A DNA stretch of 64,000 nt, from positions 118,755,132-118,819,131 of the forward strand of contig NC_079493.1 of the NCBI RefSeq assembly GCF_030052815.1, read 5' to 3'. This DNA is from Hevea brasiliensis. Its lineage: Eukaryota; Streptophyta; Magnoliopsida; Malpighiales; Euphorbiaceae. Below the pieces are notes generated by a model that saw only the letters and a program-made list of their open reading frames with translations, had not been told where the DNA came from and searched no databases. This document shows, one piece after another, positions 1 to 12,105 of this stretch. Numbering within the stretch: the stretch's first letter is position 1; every line of letters begins with the position of its first letter. A program made the translations under genes and the position numbers.

Positions 1-943
1 GCTCTTTTGAAGGCAAGAGACCAAAAGCCCTTTACAATTTTTCCACACCAAGCTTTTACCAAGGTAGCTTGAAACCTTCACAAGTGCTATCACAAGCACT
101 TTCTCTCTCAAGCTTCAATAGGTGCTTGTACAACCTCTCTTAAATGCAATTCAATGTTTCAACACTCACTCTTACTCAATACAAATCAAACTATAAAGAA
201 GAGATGAGTTGATTTTCCAATGGTAGCTCAAAATCTTTAAAGCTCTTGAATGAAAACAATAAATGAAAAATCAAAGTTGGAGTTCAAATGTAAGCTTTCA
301 TCAAACTAAAATGAAGTAAGGAATGTGTATTTATAGTCTCAAATCATTTTAGACCGTTTGAAACCCTTTTGGAACGTTATACACACTGCCCAAGACAAAA
401 TGGCCGTTATTTTGTCCTTTTATGCGAAGTTGAGCAGCTCTGATCAATTAGCAAACTAATGAAGTTTTGGTAGCAGTCAGTAAACTGGTTAGTAAACTAA
501 CGTTTTTAGCAAACACATTAGCAAACTAAGTCAACAGCTGCATGTCTCAACTTGCAATGTAAAATGATTTAGACCTTAAAAAAATGTTTCAATAGTAGTG
601 TCCAAGGTCATGATGAGAAAAAGTAATCAGAAAATAAAATTTCATTTTTGAGCTCCATATGACTAAATTCTCATCCATTCTTTTCACAAAAGATCTAAGA
701 CTCTAACACTATGCCTTTCATACCTTTTCTTTGAGTCTTGGCTTCCATAGTCTTGTTCTTTTCTCATTTTGGATTTGTCTTGAAATGCCTTTGAGTATCT
801 TTTCTCCTTAGATACAACTTGAAAGGTTCTTTATGCATAAAACAAAGAATCTACATATCACTTTAAAGTTGGGTTAGATAGATTCTCTTTGAGTTTTGTT
901 ATCATCAAAATTAATGCTCATTTTGAGCTATACGGGGTCAACA
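1..943 (-). mobile_element. LTR fragment, Copia (SIRE-like)
   Basis: Read on the minus strand, the sequence begins at 943 with TGTTGACCCCG and continues within 40 bases into TTTGATGATAACAAAAC. This start is typical of SIRE/Maximus-type Copia LTRs. The LTR runs leftward out of the window, so its length, its other end and any target duplication cannot be seen. There is no gag or pol here. The family call rests on recall of the LTR start only; another Copia lineage is possible. Confidence 0.45.
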
Positions 944-1569
944 AATTTCCTTCTCAACACTGCATATGCGACCAGAAAATATTATTTGGGTCGATTACAA
1001 CAACGAATAGCAATTTCTCTCTGTGAATTTCCTTTAGGAAGCAATTGCCAACACTTATTGAAGGCCTAAATTCTGCTTTAACGCATCAACAACCTTATCA
1101 CCATAGAAATAAGCATGGTGAAATAGTCTTGGTCAGCTCATGCATTGCAGTTTTAAAACACATGTATTATATAGAGCAACTCAACCAACAGTATAAAGGT
1201 AGTTTGCTCCATTTTTCACAGATAATAGAAAATTCTCCAATTTTGTAAACACGAGCAGCAATAAACTCGTGAATCTCTATCAACTAGGAGAATATATAAA
1301 GGTCTAAAAGATTACCGCTTTGTGATCCATCCTGACCCTCCGGTCTCCTATACTACTCCATCTTAGCGTGCAATTGCTGTCCACAGAATAAGGAAAACCT
1401 TTTCCCTCCAAGCTCACAGGAATCACGATACCCTTCTTCCGTTGCTCTACTCACGGTCTCACGCTCGTTCACCACGCTTTATCTTCAGTTTACTGTTCAA
1501 AAAATCTCTTAGCAGTGTTTTCTCTTTTTACGAAGTGAAAGATACATTAATTTCTGTTAAAAGTATTAG
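944..1569. other. unassigned intergenic sequence
   Basis: This stretch is less AT-rich than most intergenic parts of the window. It holds a 67-codon open frame at 1045-1248 on the plus strand that I do not recognise. No splice pattern, domain or terminal repeat was seen. It separates the LTR from the 3' flank of the broken NLR gene. Confidence 0.3.
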
Positions 1570-1584
1570 AGGCGTGAACTAATG

Positions 1585-1650
1585 AGCTTTAGTTCAATGG
1601 CTAGACTGTGAAATCCCAAGTTTAAATTTCAATAGTAGTCAAGCATACCA
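1585..1650 (+). mobile_element. possible SINE remnant
   Basis: A tRNA-like RNA polymerase III promoter can be read: an A-box-like TAGTTCAATGGC at 1590-1601 and a degenerate B-box-like AAGTTTAAATTT at 1618-1629. The two boxes are closer together than usual, and there is no clear poly(A) tail or target duplication. Treat as a degraded SINE head at best. Confidence 0.28.
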
Positions 1651-1713
1651 AAAAAATTAGAAGAAGATTGAAATAAGAAATTGAAAATATAAATCAATTA
1701 CCTATATAGGACG

Positions 1714-4709
1714 TCAAACTGGGCAGAAGATAGTTTTAGTAGAATCATCATCCCATTCAACATTTTTCAAAAAATGGTCCTGTGCTTTTATCACAAATTT
1801 GCATCCAATTGCGCTGCTGGAGTTTAATGGCAACTTCTTAAGCTTTGGGCATCTATATACTTCCATTTTTTCTAGAAAGAGAAAGGACAGGGCTTTGGGA
1901 TATATGCTTTTCAGTTCTGGTAATGCCTCCAATTCGAGCACTTCGAGTTTTGAAAACAGGTTTAAATTTTCAACCCCAACTCGAAAATCATCTAACTTTT
2001 CAACACTAATTATTTCTTCTATATGCTTGTTGTTAAAGACCCTTAATAACATCAAATTTGGAGCTAGAATAAGCCATGTTAGATCCCGCAATCTGAAGTT
2101 ACCCAATAAAATCAATGTATGAAGGCTATTAAAGCATGTCTCCCGTGAGATTGAGATGCCTAGACCTCCAGCAACATTGTGTGTTTCTGTCTCTTCCATT
2201 ACAACATCCACACCCAACCCTTTTGAATGACTTTTACAAAATATATGTAGAATAGCTAGATTCTTCATATTTGCAAACCACAAATGTTGAGAGCTTGTGG
2301 ACCTGGAAACAATTCAAGCGTTAGACCTCGAATACAGTTAAGCAATGTGTGGGTTCTGATAAAACTCTGGAGACCTGAGACACCTCTTATTGTGTTGCTA
2401 AATTCATTCAAGTGTTCTAAACATTGTAGCTCCTCTATTAGCGTATTACCTTCTCCCAGTAAATTATTATCCCCTTTTTCATCCATAAAAATACCAATTC
2501 CGTACATCCTCAAAACTTGCAACGATCATAAACTGGATATGACTCCCCTTGGAATCATATTTAGCTTGAAATTATACACCAAGTTCAAATATTTCAGATT
2601 TACCAACATCTTCAATTGAACTGGCAATTGCCCTATATACGTCCGTGACAGATTAAGATATTGCCATGAGTTCAATTTTGAAATTCCCACTGGCAATTCC
2701 TCTACACCAGTATTTGATAGGTCTAGAACGGTTAGTGTATGCATGAACTGAAAGAAACCATTACTGATCTTGCATAAGCGACGATTATGGCTGAGAAATA
2801 AAGTCAAAAGATCAGGACATGTAGGAGTTTCATTGATCCTCTTTAAGGAGTTTGCCATCAGTGACGACTGTTCTGATCCTTCCCATAATCCAACCTCTGG
2901 TACCTCAATTAATTGAGCACTTGCCTTCACAAAAAACTTATGCTTTTCTTTTTCACATTTACATGCTATCCACATAGTCATGTCACGAATCACATCATGC
3001 ATTTTCACAAGACGACCTTTCTCTTCCAATAAACATGCCCCAACAAGAGAACCAATTATAAAATATACCTCGTTGTGAGCACAAAAACTCTCACTAATCC
3101 AATAATGTACCAAGTCATCTTTCAAAATTTGGAAGTCTTCCGGAAACAATGAACAATATAAGAAACAAGATTTAACTTTATCACTATGCAGACTATCATA
3201 ACTAAACATCAATCTTGCAAATGCCTCAACCTCCACATCTTGAAATACCTCATCCTCCATGCCTTGTAAGCTTGAGGCAGAGCTTCTTAGGACCTCAAGA
3301 GCATGTTCCCATTCTTCTACTGTATTTCTATTGGCCATGGCTCTACCAATGGTAATGAGTGTGATTGGTAGCCCTCTACATTCTTTAGCAACATTTCGAG
3401 ACACAGGAAGAATATCATGATCAATACACTCAACCTTCACCTGAAACAATGCCCAAGCTTCTTCCCAATCCAAAGGCTTCACTTTTATCATCCTTTTAGC
3501 TTCCATTTGCCTGCCTACACTGTGCGAGCGTGTTGTGAATACTATCTTGACCCGTTTTGTCTTGTAGTTAGAGGAACCCCAATCTTTTCAAGGTTGACTC
3601 GTTGCCATATGTCATCCAACAATAATAAAAACTTCTTTGTACTCAATATACGCAATATGTCATCCACTTTCTCACAAAGGCTTTTTCTTTCCCATTTCTT
3701 ACCAAAAAAGCCAATCGTTTTCCAAATCTGTTCTTGAACCTTCTCAAGTTTCACATCTTTGGAAACCACAGCCCAAATCACAATATCAAAATTAGGTGAA
3801 GCCGCAAACCTGTCGTTGATTTGGGTTAAGAGGGTAGTTTTTCCGATCCCGCCATCCCGTATTTGCCAACAATCTCCACTTCATACCCCCTGAGACAGCT
3901 CCATACCTCGTCTAAGGTAGTTGCAGTGCCAACGGTTGGTGTATAATTTCTTGCAACCACTTGTTCTGGAAGTGTCCCCTCAACCACATCCTTAAAGTCT
4001 CCTTTGCCCTTCAGAGCAATTACATCTTCTGATTTTTTGGCTACCCTTCCCACGAACATGTAGTTGGAATTATCTCCTCCTCGCAATATCTGAATTTGTT
4101 GTGGACCATCTTTTTCGAGCTCCTCTGCTTCGGTTGTCATCTTTTCCGCCATCGAAAGCCATAGTTGAACTTGTTGCAGCGCCTTCTTTTGTTGTCTTTC
4201 CTCCAGGGCAACCTTCCGCTTCACATCCTCCTTTAGAGCCTATAATTCTTGTCTTGAGGTCTTTAAAGCTTCAAGATCAGCTTGAAGCTGCAAAGCAGGG
4301 GCCCTGATAACCACTTCTCACTCATGAAAGCAACTACACGTTTGAGACTTTTGGCAACACTTTTCCCAAACATGTAGCTGGACTTGCAGTTCTTGGAGCA
4401 ACAGCCCGTGAGACACAATTTCTGTCTTTCTTGAGTACCTTTGCGTAGCAGAGCATTAACTTCAGCTATAAAATCATCGACCCTTGAAAGCCATCCTCCA
4501 ACTCGATCCAGCTGCACCGTTTGTGGTGTTTGCTCAATGGTGACCATCTGCATCACGTCATTCCTCAAATCTGTCAACTCATCTCTCCCAGTCTTTAGAG
4601 CTTCAAGATTATCTTCAAGCTGGCATACATAAAAAGTTTGTCCAGTAATGCAATCCCAGCAACGACCAATCAAGGCATCACCGCATTGAATCTGAAGGTT
4701 GTTACCCAT
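1714..4709 (-). pseudogene. broken CC-NBS-LRR disease-resistance gene
   Basis: An RPS5/RPS2-type immune receptor, intronless, no longer able to make a full protein. Start is the MGNN methionine at 4707-4709; the Gly-2 start fits the N-myristoylation pattern of RPS5-like receptors. Order: coiled coil (4263-4709), a second coiled-coil copy (about 3950-4290), P-loop (about 3845-3870), kinase-2 LLLLDDIW (about 3595), a GLP motif (GLPIT instead of GLPLA), FLYCSLFPEDF, MHDVIRDM, then leucine-rich repeats to the stop at 1714. Lesions: frame break near 4263-4300; TAG at 4240-4242; one-base deletion inside the P-loop near 3852; one-base deletion near 3540 just after QNGS; in-frame TGA at 2526-2528; one-base deletion near 2270. 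It resembles the intact NLR at 19746-22331 but is not a recent copy. Three of the lesions are single-base losses, so assembly error should be excluded. Confidence 0.93.
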
Positions 4710-5172
4710 AGCTTGTGAAGGAATTGGACACAAGGAAATTGAGTGGAAAAGAATGTCTGGATTCTGGAAACCAAATTATTGAGAGCCCTTTGTTCGGGAA
4801 AAATAGTAGAAAAGTTTCTTTTTTTTTAACCAGAGAAAGAAACGGGAGTTTTTTTTTTTTTTTTTCGGAAGGTTGTATTTTATGTATTAAACCGACAAAG
4901 AGCCAAAAACATGTATCTGCTGAGCCACTAAATTAAAAAAAAAAAAAAAGCATATGGAGAAATTTAATAGCAAGAGCATGTGCTGTAAGATTTCAAGATC
5001 TCTTAATAAGAAACGGGAGTTGAAGAGGGGCTGATAGAATCATAGAACGATGGGAAAGAAAATCGGTTTTTTATCAAAGGGTTGTAATAAAAAAAATATA
5101 TACAAAAAAGAATGGAATTGAATTTAACTATGAAAATAAAGTGAATTATGTGAGAAAATGAGGTCAATATGC
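4710..5172. other. upstream flank of broken NLR
   Basis: The 5' side of the broken minus-strand NLR. It contains a long T run near 4844-4866 and an A run near 4935-4949. No gene is visible. A promoter presumably lay here, but no TATA box can be singled out in such AT-rich DNA. Confidence 0.3.
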
Positions 5173-6353
5173 TAATTATAATAATTTTTTGAATTCTGAA
5201 CGTTATTATAAATATTTAATAAGTTTTAAATAAAATAAAATAATTAAAAAATTAAAAAAAAGTTGTTTTAAATTTTTAATTTTTTAATATTTTATTTTAT
5301 ATTTTAAATAAAAATAAAAATATTATTTTAATAAATAGTATTATAATAATTAATATTTTTATTATAAAAAATTATTTTTTAATTTAAAATTAAATTAAAT
5401 TTTAATTAAATAAAAAATTAAAATATAAAATATTATTATAATAAAATAATTAAAAAATTAAATAAAAAGTTGAACGCCTCTCATTTTTTTTTATTTTTTT
5501 ATTATTTTATTTTTAAATATTATTTTAATAAATAATATTATAATAATTAATATTATATATTATAATATTTTTATTATAAAAAATTATTTTTTATTTAAAA
5601 TATAAAATGTTATTTAAAATGTTAATTTTTTAAATAACATTTAATAACATTTTATATTTTAATTTTTTATTTAATTTAATTTTAAAATAAAAAATAATTT
5701 TTTATTAATAACATTTTATATTTTAATTTTTCATTTAATTAAAATTTAATTTTACATTAAAAAATAAATTTTTATAATAAAAATATTATAATATACAATA
5801 TTAATTATTATAACATTATTTATTAAAGTAATATTTATATTTTATTTAAAATATAAAATAAAATAATTAAAAAATTAAAATAAAAATCAGATCTACTATA
5901 ATTAGTGTCCAATTTTTCATTTTAATTTTTTAATTATTTTATTTTAATAACATTTTATATTTTAATTTTTTATTTAATTAAAATTTAATTTAATTTTAAA
6001 TTAAAAAATAATTTTTTATAATAAAAATATCATAATATACAATATTAATTATTATAATATTATTTATTAAAATAATATTTATATTTTATTAAAATATAAA
6101 ATAAAATAATTAAAAAATTAAAACAAAAATTATAAGCTAAAAATTAAAATAAAAGTTATAAGTTACTAATACAACTTTCGTTTTAATTTTTTAATTATTT
6201 TATTTTAAAGTTAAAACGGAAGTTGTAAGCTACTAAGCTCCTATAAGTAAGTAGCTTAGGACTTTCGTTTTAATTTATTAATTATTTTATTTAATTTAAA
6301 ATTTATATATTATTTATAATAACGTTCAGACCTTTAAAATGTTATTATAATTA
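5173..6353. mobile_element. AT-rich foldback/MITE-like element
   Basis: The ends are inverted copies of each other. CTGAACGTTATTATAAATA at 5196-5214 is matched exactly in reverse complement at 6311-6329, and an outer 12-mer TAATTATAATAA at 5173-5184 is matched at 6342-6353, with 11 and 12 bases between the two blocks. The interior is almost pure A/T and built from repeated segments in both orientations, so it could fold on itself at many places. It has no coding capacity. No convincing target duplication was seen just outside, so the exact ends are uncertain. Confidence 0.6.
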
Positions 6354-8982
6354 ACGTCTTGTCCCTTTATCTTTTATTTCACGTAATTAAATTTAAATTC
6401 ACCTTGTTTGATATATATAGTTATTATTACACCCATTTAGTAAAAAACTCAAAGAAAATACGCTCCAAATGCATGAGATTGACCCATTGCACCATATATT
6501 TTTTAACCTATTATTTTATACATTTTAATTGTTATTTTTTTATTTTACTTTTACACAAATTGGCCAGTCACTATAGGATGTGAAGTCGTGCGGATGACTT
6601 GTCCAAAAAGGCCAATAAGATTCCACAGGTTGCTAACTTTGCTTCAAGTCTCAATGAAAAATAACGAGACCATCTTCTTCCTCTCCCTTTCTCTTTCCCA
6701 TGCTCTTCTCTTTCCAGTCCTCACCCACCCCAAACTCAACTCCAAACCAGCATCTCAATCACCTGCAGTATGATTCGAAGCCTCTGACACCATTAATCGG
6801 CTCAAATTCAAAACCTGAAAATCCTCTTCCCACATGTCTGGTTAATTGTACTAAGAGATTACTTCATTCTACTCACTCAATTATAATTTCTTAAAATAAT
6901 TTTTTAATTTTAATTTTATCAAAAAAAAAAAATCATTTTGATATGTTTTGCGATTATAAATTAAAAAAATATAATCATTTTTTCCCTTTTTTCTTTTCTC
7001 TTTCTCCCTTTTCTTATATTCTCTCACATTTTTTATGGTAAAAATAGTTTATATTTATTTATTACTAATATTTTGAAATATCCATTGCACATTGTTTATA
7101 TTTATTGTATTTACTCAGTATTTAATTTTTTATATATTCAATTTTAAAAAATTTTCTACGTTAATTAATTAATGAAGAACTTTTTTCCTAGAGCAGGTAT
7201 AATAATACAACAAAACTATGAAAGATAAATAATATAAATTAAAACTATATAAACATCTAAAAAACACTTTCATTATATTCTGTTATGCGAATTTAAGTAA
7301 ATAAGATGTTGTTTAAAAAAAAAAAGTAAATAATATGTATTCTTAATTATCAATAATATTTTTTATTTTGGCGAGGTAGAATTCGAAATATTCATCTCAT
7401 TAGATATAATATTTTTTGCTCTTAATTTTTTTATTATTCATATATTTTTTTAAAAAATTTAAATTAGTGATGATGATAAAAAATTTAATTTTTTTTTCTG
7501 ATTTTTGCTATTATAACCAATTCTTTAATTTTTAAAATTTTTGTTTGATTTCAAATATCCATTTTTTTAGTGAGTGGAGAAAATTGAAATAAACCGACTA
7601 TTAAAAATATGATATATCAATTGACTGAAAGAGAAATTAACAGTAAAATTTACATTACGTTAGCTGATTTAAATTGATTTTAACTATGGTTAAAAAAAAT
7701 TTTTAACGCTAAGGTAAAATTGTAAAAAAAAAAGCTTACAATTGTAAAAATTTTAAAAATTATTTTTTTAATTTTAAGTCTTTAAAATACATAGTATTAT
7801 TTATTATTAATAAAATTGTATATGAGTTAGAATATCTATGAGTATTTTTTTGAAATAAGATTTACAAATAAGAGTAAGATTTTAATCTATTCAGTATTAT
7901 TTATTGTTAATTAAAAATTATGAATATAATTTGATCAGTTAATCAATTCTCACATTCATATTTTTATATTTGTTAATTAATATTAGAAAAAATACAAGAT
8001 TATAAATGTAAAGTTTGGTTAATAATTAGATATATTTTAATAATTTATTTTATGCATGTATATATAATTCTACATAATATAAATTTATAAATTAGTATAT
8101 TTTATTGACAAAAAAATAAAAATTTATTTAAAAATAAGACTAATTAATAAAAAACTCTAAGCACTTTTTCAACTTTATTTAAAATGTTCATTTGTTTCAT
8201 TTTATCAAGATTGTGAAATTAATTTAATTTTATTATATTACCTAAATTAGTAAAATTTGAATGCAAATTCTAATAAATTTAATAATGTTTTAACAAAAAT
8301 TAATTTTAATCTAGTACACCTGAAAATAATTTGAGAATATAAAAATATTTTATTTTTATTTTTTTATGAAATTAGAATAAATGAAAATTTGTTTATGTAT
8401 AAAAATAAATTTTAAATTTGGTTAAAACTATATTTTTATTAATATCAATAGTTTTTTGGAAGAAAAAGCTATAAATTTATAACAAATAAAGTGGTTGAAA
8501 CACTTAAATTGGATTAAAAATTAAAATCCTTGATTTTAATAATTAGTTAACCATATCAGTTATTATTTTTTTTTTAGAAAAAAAGCTATAAATTTCCAAC
8601 AAATAAAATAGCTGTTGTTGAATAAGATTAGAATTTTATATTTTTTGAAATAAATAAAAAAAAATTTATTTAATTAAATGTTTAATTTTTTTAATAATAA
8701 TTTTATAATTATGTCAATTAAATAGTAAATTTTTAATAGTTATTTTATCTTTATGTTAATGATATTTTTATTTATCCTATTATCTTATTAATATTTTAAA
8801 ATTTAGACGTTAGTAATATAAATTTTTAGAAGAGACATTATTAATCATAATTAGACAAAACCTAGAGAGGTCATTATTGAAACACTAATGAAAAAGAGGA
8901 CTTTCACGCCTTCAATATAGGATAAGAATTTGAAATTAAGGTAGGGTGATATTGATCTTTCCTTGTCATGATTAACTAATTT
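6354..8982. other. AT-rich intergenic sequence
   Basis: Only short chance reading frames occur, such as those at 6588-6894 over a C/T-rich stretch. I see no domain, RNA gene or terminal repeat. Confidence 0.4.
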
Positions 8983-9289
8983 GTGGAACTTACAGACTGG
9001 ACCATTTCCCTCCTCTGCATTGGGCTTCCACCCTCGTATTTGACTGAAGTGTCACCTTCCTTATCACCGCCATCTCCTTCCTCTGTTTTTCCCCTCCTTG
9101 AATCACCGTTCCATTGTCTTCCTTACTACAACGACCAACCAACTGCATTTACTCTCCCCTACCTAAGACCTCATAATGTCAAATTACGAAGCAAACATTT
9201 CAGGGATCATTGACAAAGCCATACTAAGACAAGACTCTCCACCTTGCGTCCACAGAAGACAATACCTCAACCTGTAGAAAAGAACCTTA

Positions 9290-10007
9290 GTGGGGAAACA
9301 TATATCCTACCAATCTTTAACCGTGGAAGTAGTGAAAGCAGCGTTGACTAAATTGTGGAAAACTAGAACGGAGTTTCGCATAACCCCAAATAGGAACAAT
9401 TTGTTCTTAATCTCTTTTTATCACGAGGTTGATGCCCAAACTGTACTTCTCAACAAAACTTGGTGTGTGTAAAATCAGTTGCTAACTATACAGGAGTGGC
9501 CACTAGATATTCCTTTTAAGGAACTTAACTTTAACTCCACACCAATCTTGATACAAGTGCATGGTTTACTACCAAACAAGATGAATTTGGAAAATGCCAA
9601 GAAAATTGGTGACATGGTTGGCAGATTTTGAGAGGCTAATTTCGTACAGGATGGGGGCAATTGGATGCCATCTGTTTCTATGTATTAAAGCAGAAATTCC
9701 TCTCGATAGTCCCATGATTATAGGGTTTCAATACCCCAAACAAGATGGATCCATGCAATGGGTTAATTTGAAATTTGAGAAGCTTCCTGACTTGTGCCAT
9801 AGGTGTGGCATCATGGCCCATATGAACAGAGATTGTCTGCTGAACAGCAAGGATGAAACTAAACCTAGTGTGTCCACCGTGAAAACTCCCTTTGGGCCAT
9901 GGCTAAAGCCAAATCCCTTCAATCCTTATAGAGAACTGCCTCATCGAGTCCCTCTCGAAACACACAGCCTTCCTCATCTTCCTCACAAGCCTTACCAACA
10001 CTACTGA
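9290..10007 (+). pseudogene. LINE ORF1 remnant (DUF4283 + CCHC zinc knuckle)
   Basis: Nucleic-acid-binding first protein of plant LINEs. The first open piece (9290-9472) carries the DUF4283-type pattern, ending in the LLNKTWCV region typical of that domain. The second piece (9594-10007, other frame) has LPDLCHRCGIMAHMNRDC, a CX2CX4HX4C knuckle at about 9789-9835. The two pieces are split by a stop at 9470-9472 and a frameshift. The tail after the knuckle is serine/proline rich and ends shortly before a jump into reverse transcriptase sequence, which shows an internal deletion. Confidence 0.75.
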
Positions 10008-10057
10008 AATCCACAAACGTATCTACTGGGAGACCATTTAGAGGGGAGGTATTTGAG

Positions 10058-12054
10058 GTGGTTATTGAATTTTTTGAAAAAGGCCGGCTTCTTTGTAGTA
10101 TCAATCATACTCTCATAACCCTTATTTCCAAAGTAAAGAATGTGCAGACAATGAAAGACTTGCGGCCAATTGGACTATGCAATTTTCTTTACAAGATAAT
10201 TTCCAAACTTCTCACTCAGCGCTTACAACCATTCATGGATTCGTTGATTGGGATAGAGCAAAGTGCTTTCACAAAAGGGCGTTTATCTCAAATGATATTC
10301 TACTTTGTCATGAACTATTGCATAATCTAAAAAATAGCAAGAAGGGAGGAAATTTGGCATGGCCTTGAATCTAGATATAAGCAAGGTATAAGATTACTTG
10401 GGATGGGCCGACCTTGAACACATGCTGAATTATTATGGTTTCAGTGATTGCTGGATGGGTTCAATTATGGAGTGTGTGATTTCAGTTTCTTATTTGCTGA
10501 TGATTAATAATCACAAGGTTGGGTTGGTTAAACCATCTAGAGTTCTCAGGTAAGGAGACCCTGTATCTCCCTTTTTACTCCTTTTTTGCATGGAAGGTTT
10601 ATCCCAGTGAATCAAACCTTTCATTTGCAAGCTATATCTATATCAAGGCGGGGTCCTTTTGTCTCACATCTTCTTTTTGCAGATGATGCCATAATTTTCT
10701 CCAAAGGAACCATTCATGATGCAGAAATTGTCAAGCAAATCCTCCAGATTACTCAAAGGCTAGCAGCCAAATAATCAACTTTAGCAAGTCCCCTCTTATT
10801 TTCAGCCACAATACACCAAGGATCATTTGCTTGGACATCTCTTCACTCTTGCATATTAATGTTGTAGAAGGGCAAGACAGATATTTGGGGTTGTCGATCA
10901 ACATTCCAAGATCCAAGAAACAAGTATTTCTCCAGATTAGGGATAGAATGCAACATAAAGTAGTAGGTTGGAAAGAATTGCTTCTATCGATGGGAGGGAA
11001 GGAGGTTCTATTAAAAGCTGTGGCTACAACAATTCCAGTTTATTCCATGGCCTATTTTCTGCTCTCTCAATTAGTTTGCCAAAGTATCAATGGCCTCATG
11101 TCACAGTCTAGTGGGGGCAACAAATGGAAGAATAAAAATCACATTGGATTTCGTGGAGGAATATGTGGGAACCAAAATCCCAGGGTGGTATGGGTTTTAG
11201 AGATTTGGAGGCCTTCGATATGTTCCTTTTAACAAAACAGAGTTGGAGAATATTGTCAAATCCACAAAGCTTTCTAGCATTAGTTTTGAAGGGTAAATAC
11301 TTTTCCTATAATTCCTTCACGGAGGCTAAGCTGGGTAGCAAATCTTCTTGGGTTGGCGAAATATAATGTGGGGGTAGACAACTACTTCTTAAAGGGATTC
11401 GATGACAAGTAAGGAATAGTAGTTCCAATTTTTTGTAAATCTGATTATTGGATTCCTAAATCTTTTCCAAACCCTCTACAAGTGAAAAGACAACATGATG
11501 AAGAGGTTAAATGGGTATCGCAACTCTTTGAAAATTCAATACCAACTTGGAATGTGAGGATGCTAAGGGCAAACTTTTTGGAAAAAGAGGTAAAAAGCAT
11601 CCTAGCAATTCCAATGCCATTGAATAGAGAGGCAGATCGTAGTGTGTGGTATTACACCAAACATGGTGAGCATGCAGTAAGATCTGGCTATTACATTGCT
11701 ATCAACCTGTTGAGAAGTGCTCAAGATAAAAATCAAGAAGGCCCCGGACCGAGGTCAAACTCAAGTGTCTCACAACTGGAAAGGCATTTGGAGTTTAAAG
11801 TTGTAATAAAAAAACTGTCTATTTTCTTATGGAGATTGCTTAAGGAACGACTTCCAAGTGGGGAACTCCTGAACAAAAGAATGTGCCACACTCCTAAAGA
11901 ATGTCAATATTGTGGAGAGGTTGAATCTATTAGACACATTTTCCTGACTTGCTCGACAGCCTTGGAGGTTTGGCTTCACTCACCATTACGTCTTCTGGCC
12001 AATTATTTGCGGGAAATTGACCGTACAAGGGTAACGTGGAAACAAAAATACTGA
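10058..12054 (+). pseudogene. LINE ORF2 remnant (reverse transcriptase)
   Basis: Reverse transcriptase pieces in several frames. 10058-10330 has LISKVKN, LRPIGLCNFLYKIISKLL and the QSAFTKGR block of plant L1 elements. 10586-10774 carries the catalytic FADDA motif at about 10673-10690. 10831-11232 has DRYLGLSI and the following thumb region with KEVLLKAVATTIPVYSM. 11163-11366 and 11482-12054 continue to the zinc-binding region (LWRLLKERLPS, CQYCGEVESIRHIFLTC). Many stops and frameshifts; the N-terminal endonuclease is absent. It cannot be functional. Confidence 0.85.
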
Positions 12055-12105
12055 ATTGGGTTAGGATTTTGCGTAATTATGGAAAGGGGTTAAGGGAACA
12101 CAAAA

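Noticed and set aside
6588..6894. Overlapping frames in a C/T-rich patch
   Set aside because: Low-complexity Ser/Leu/Pro composition, no domain, frames overlap in different phases.
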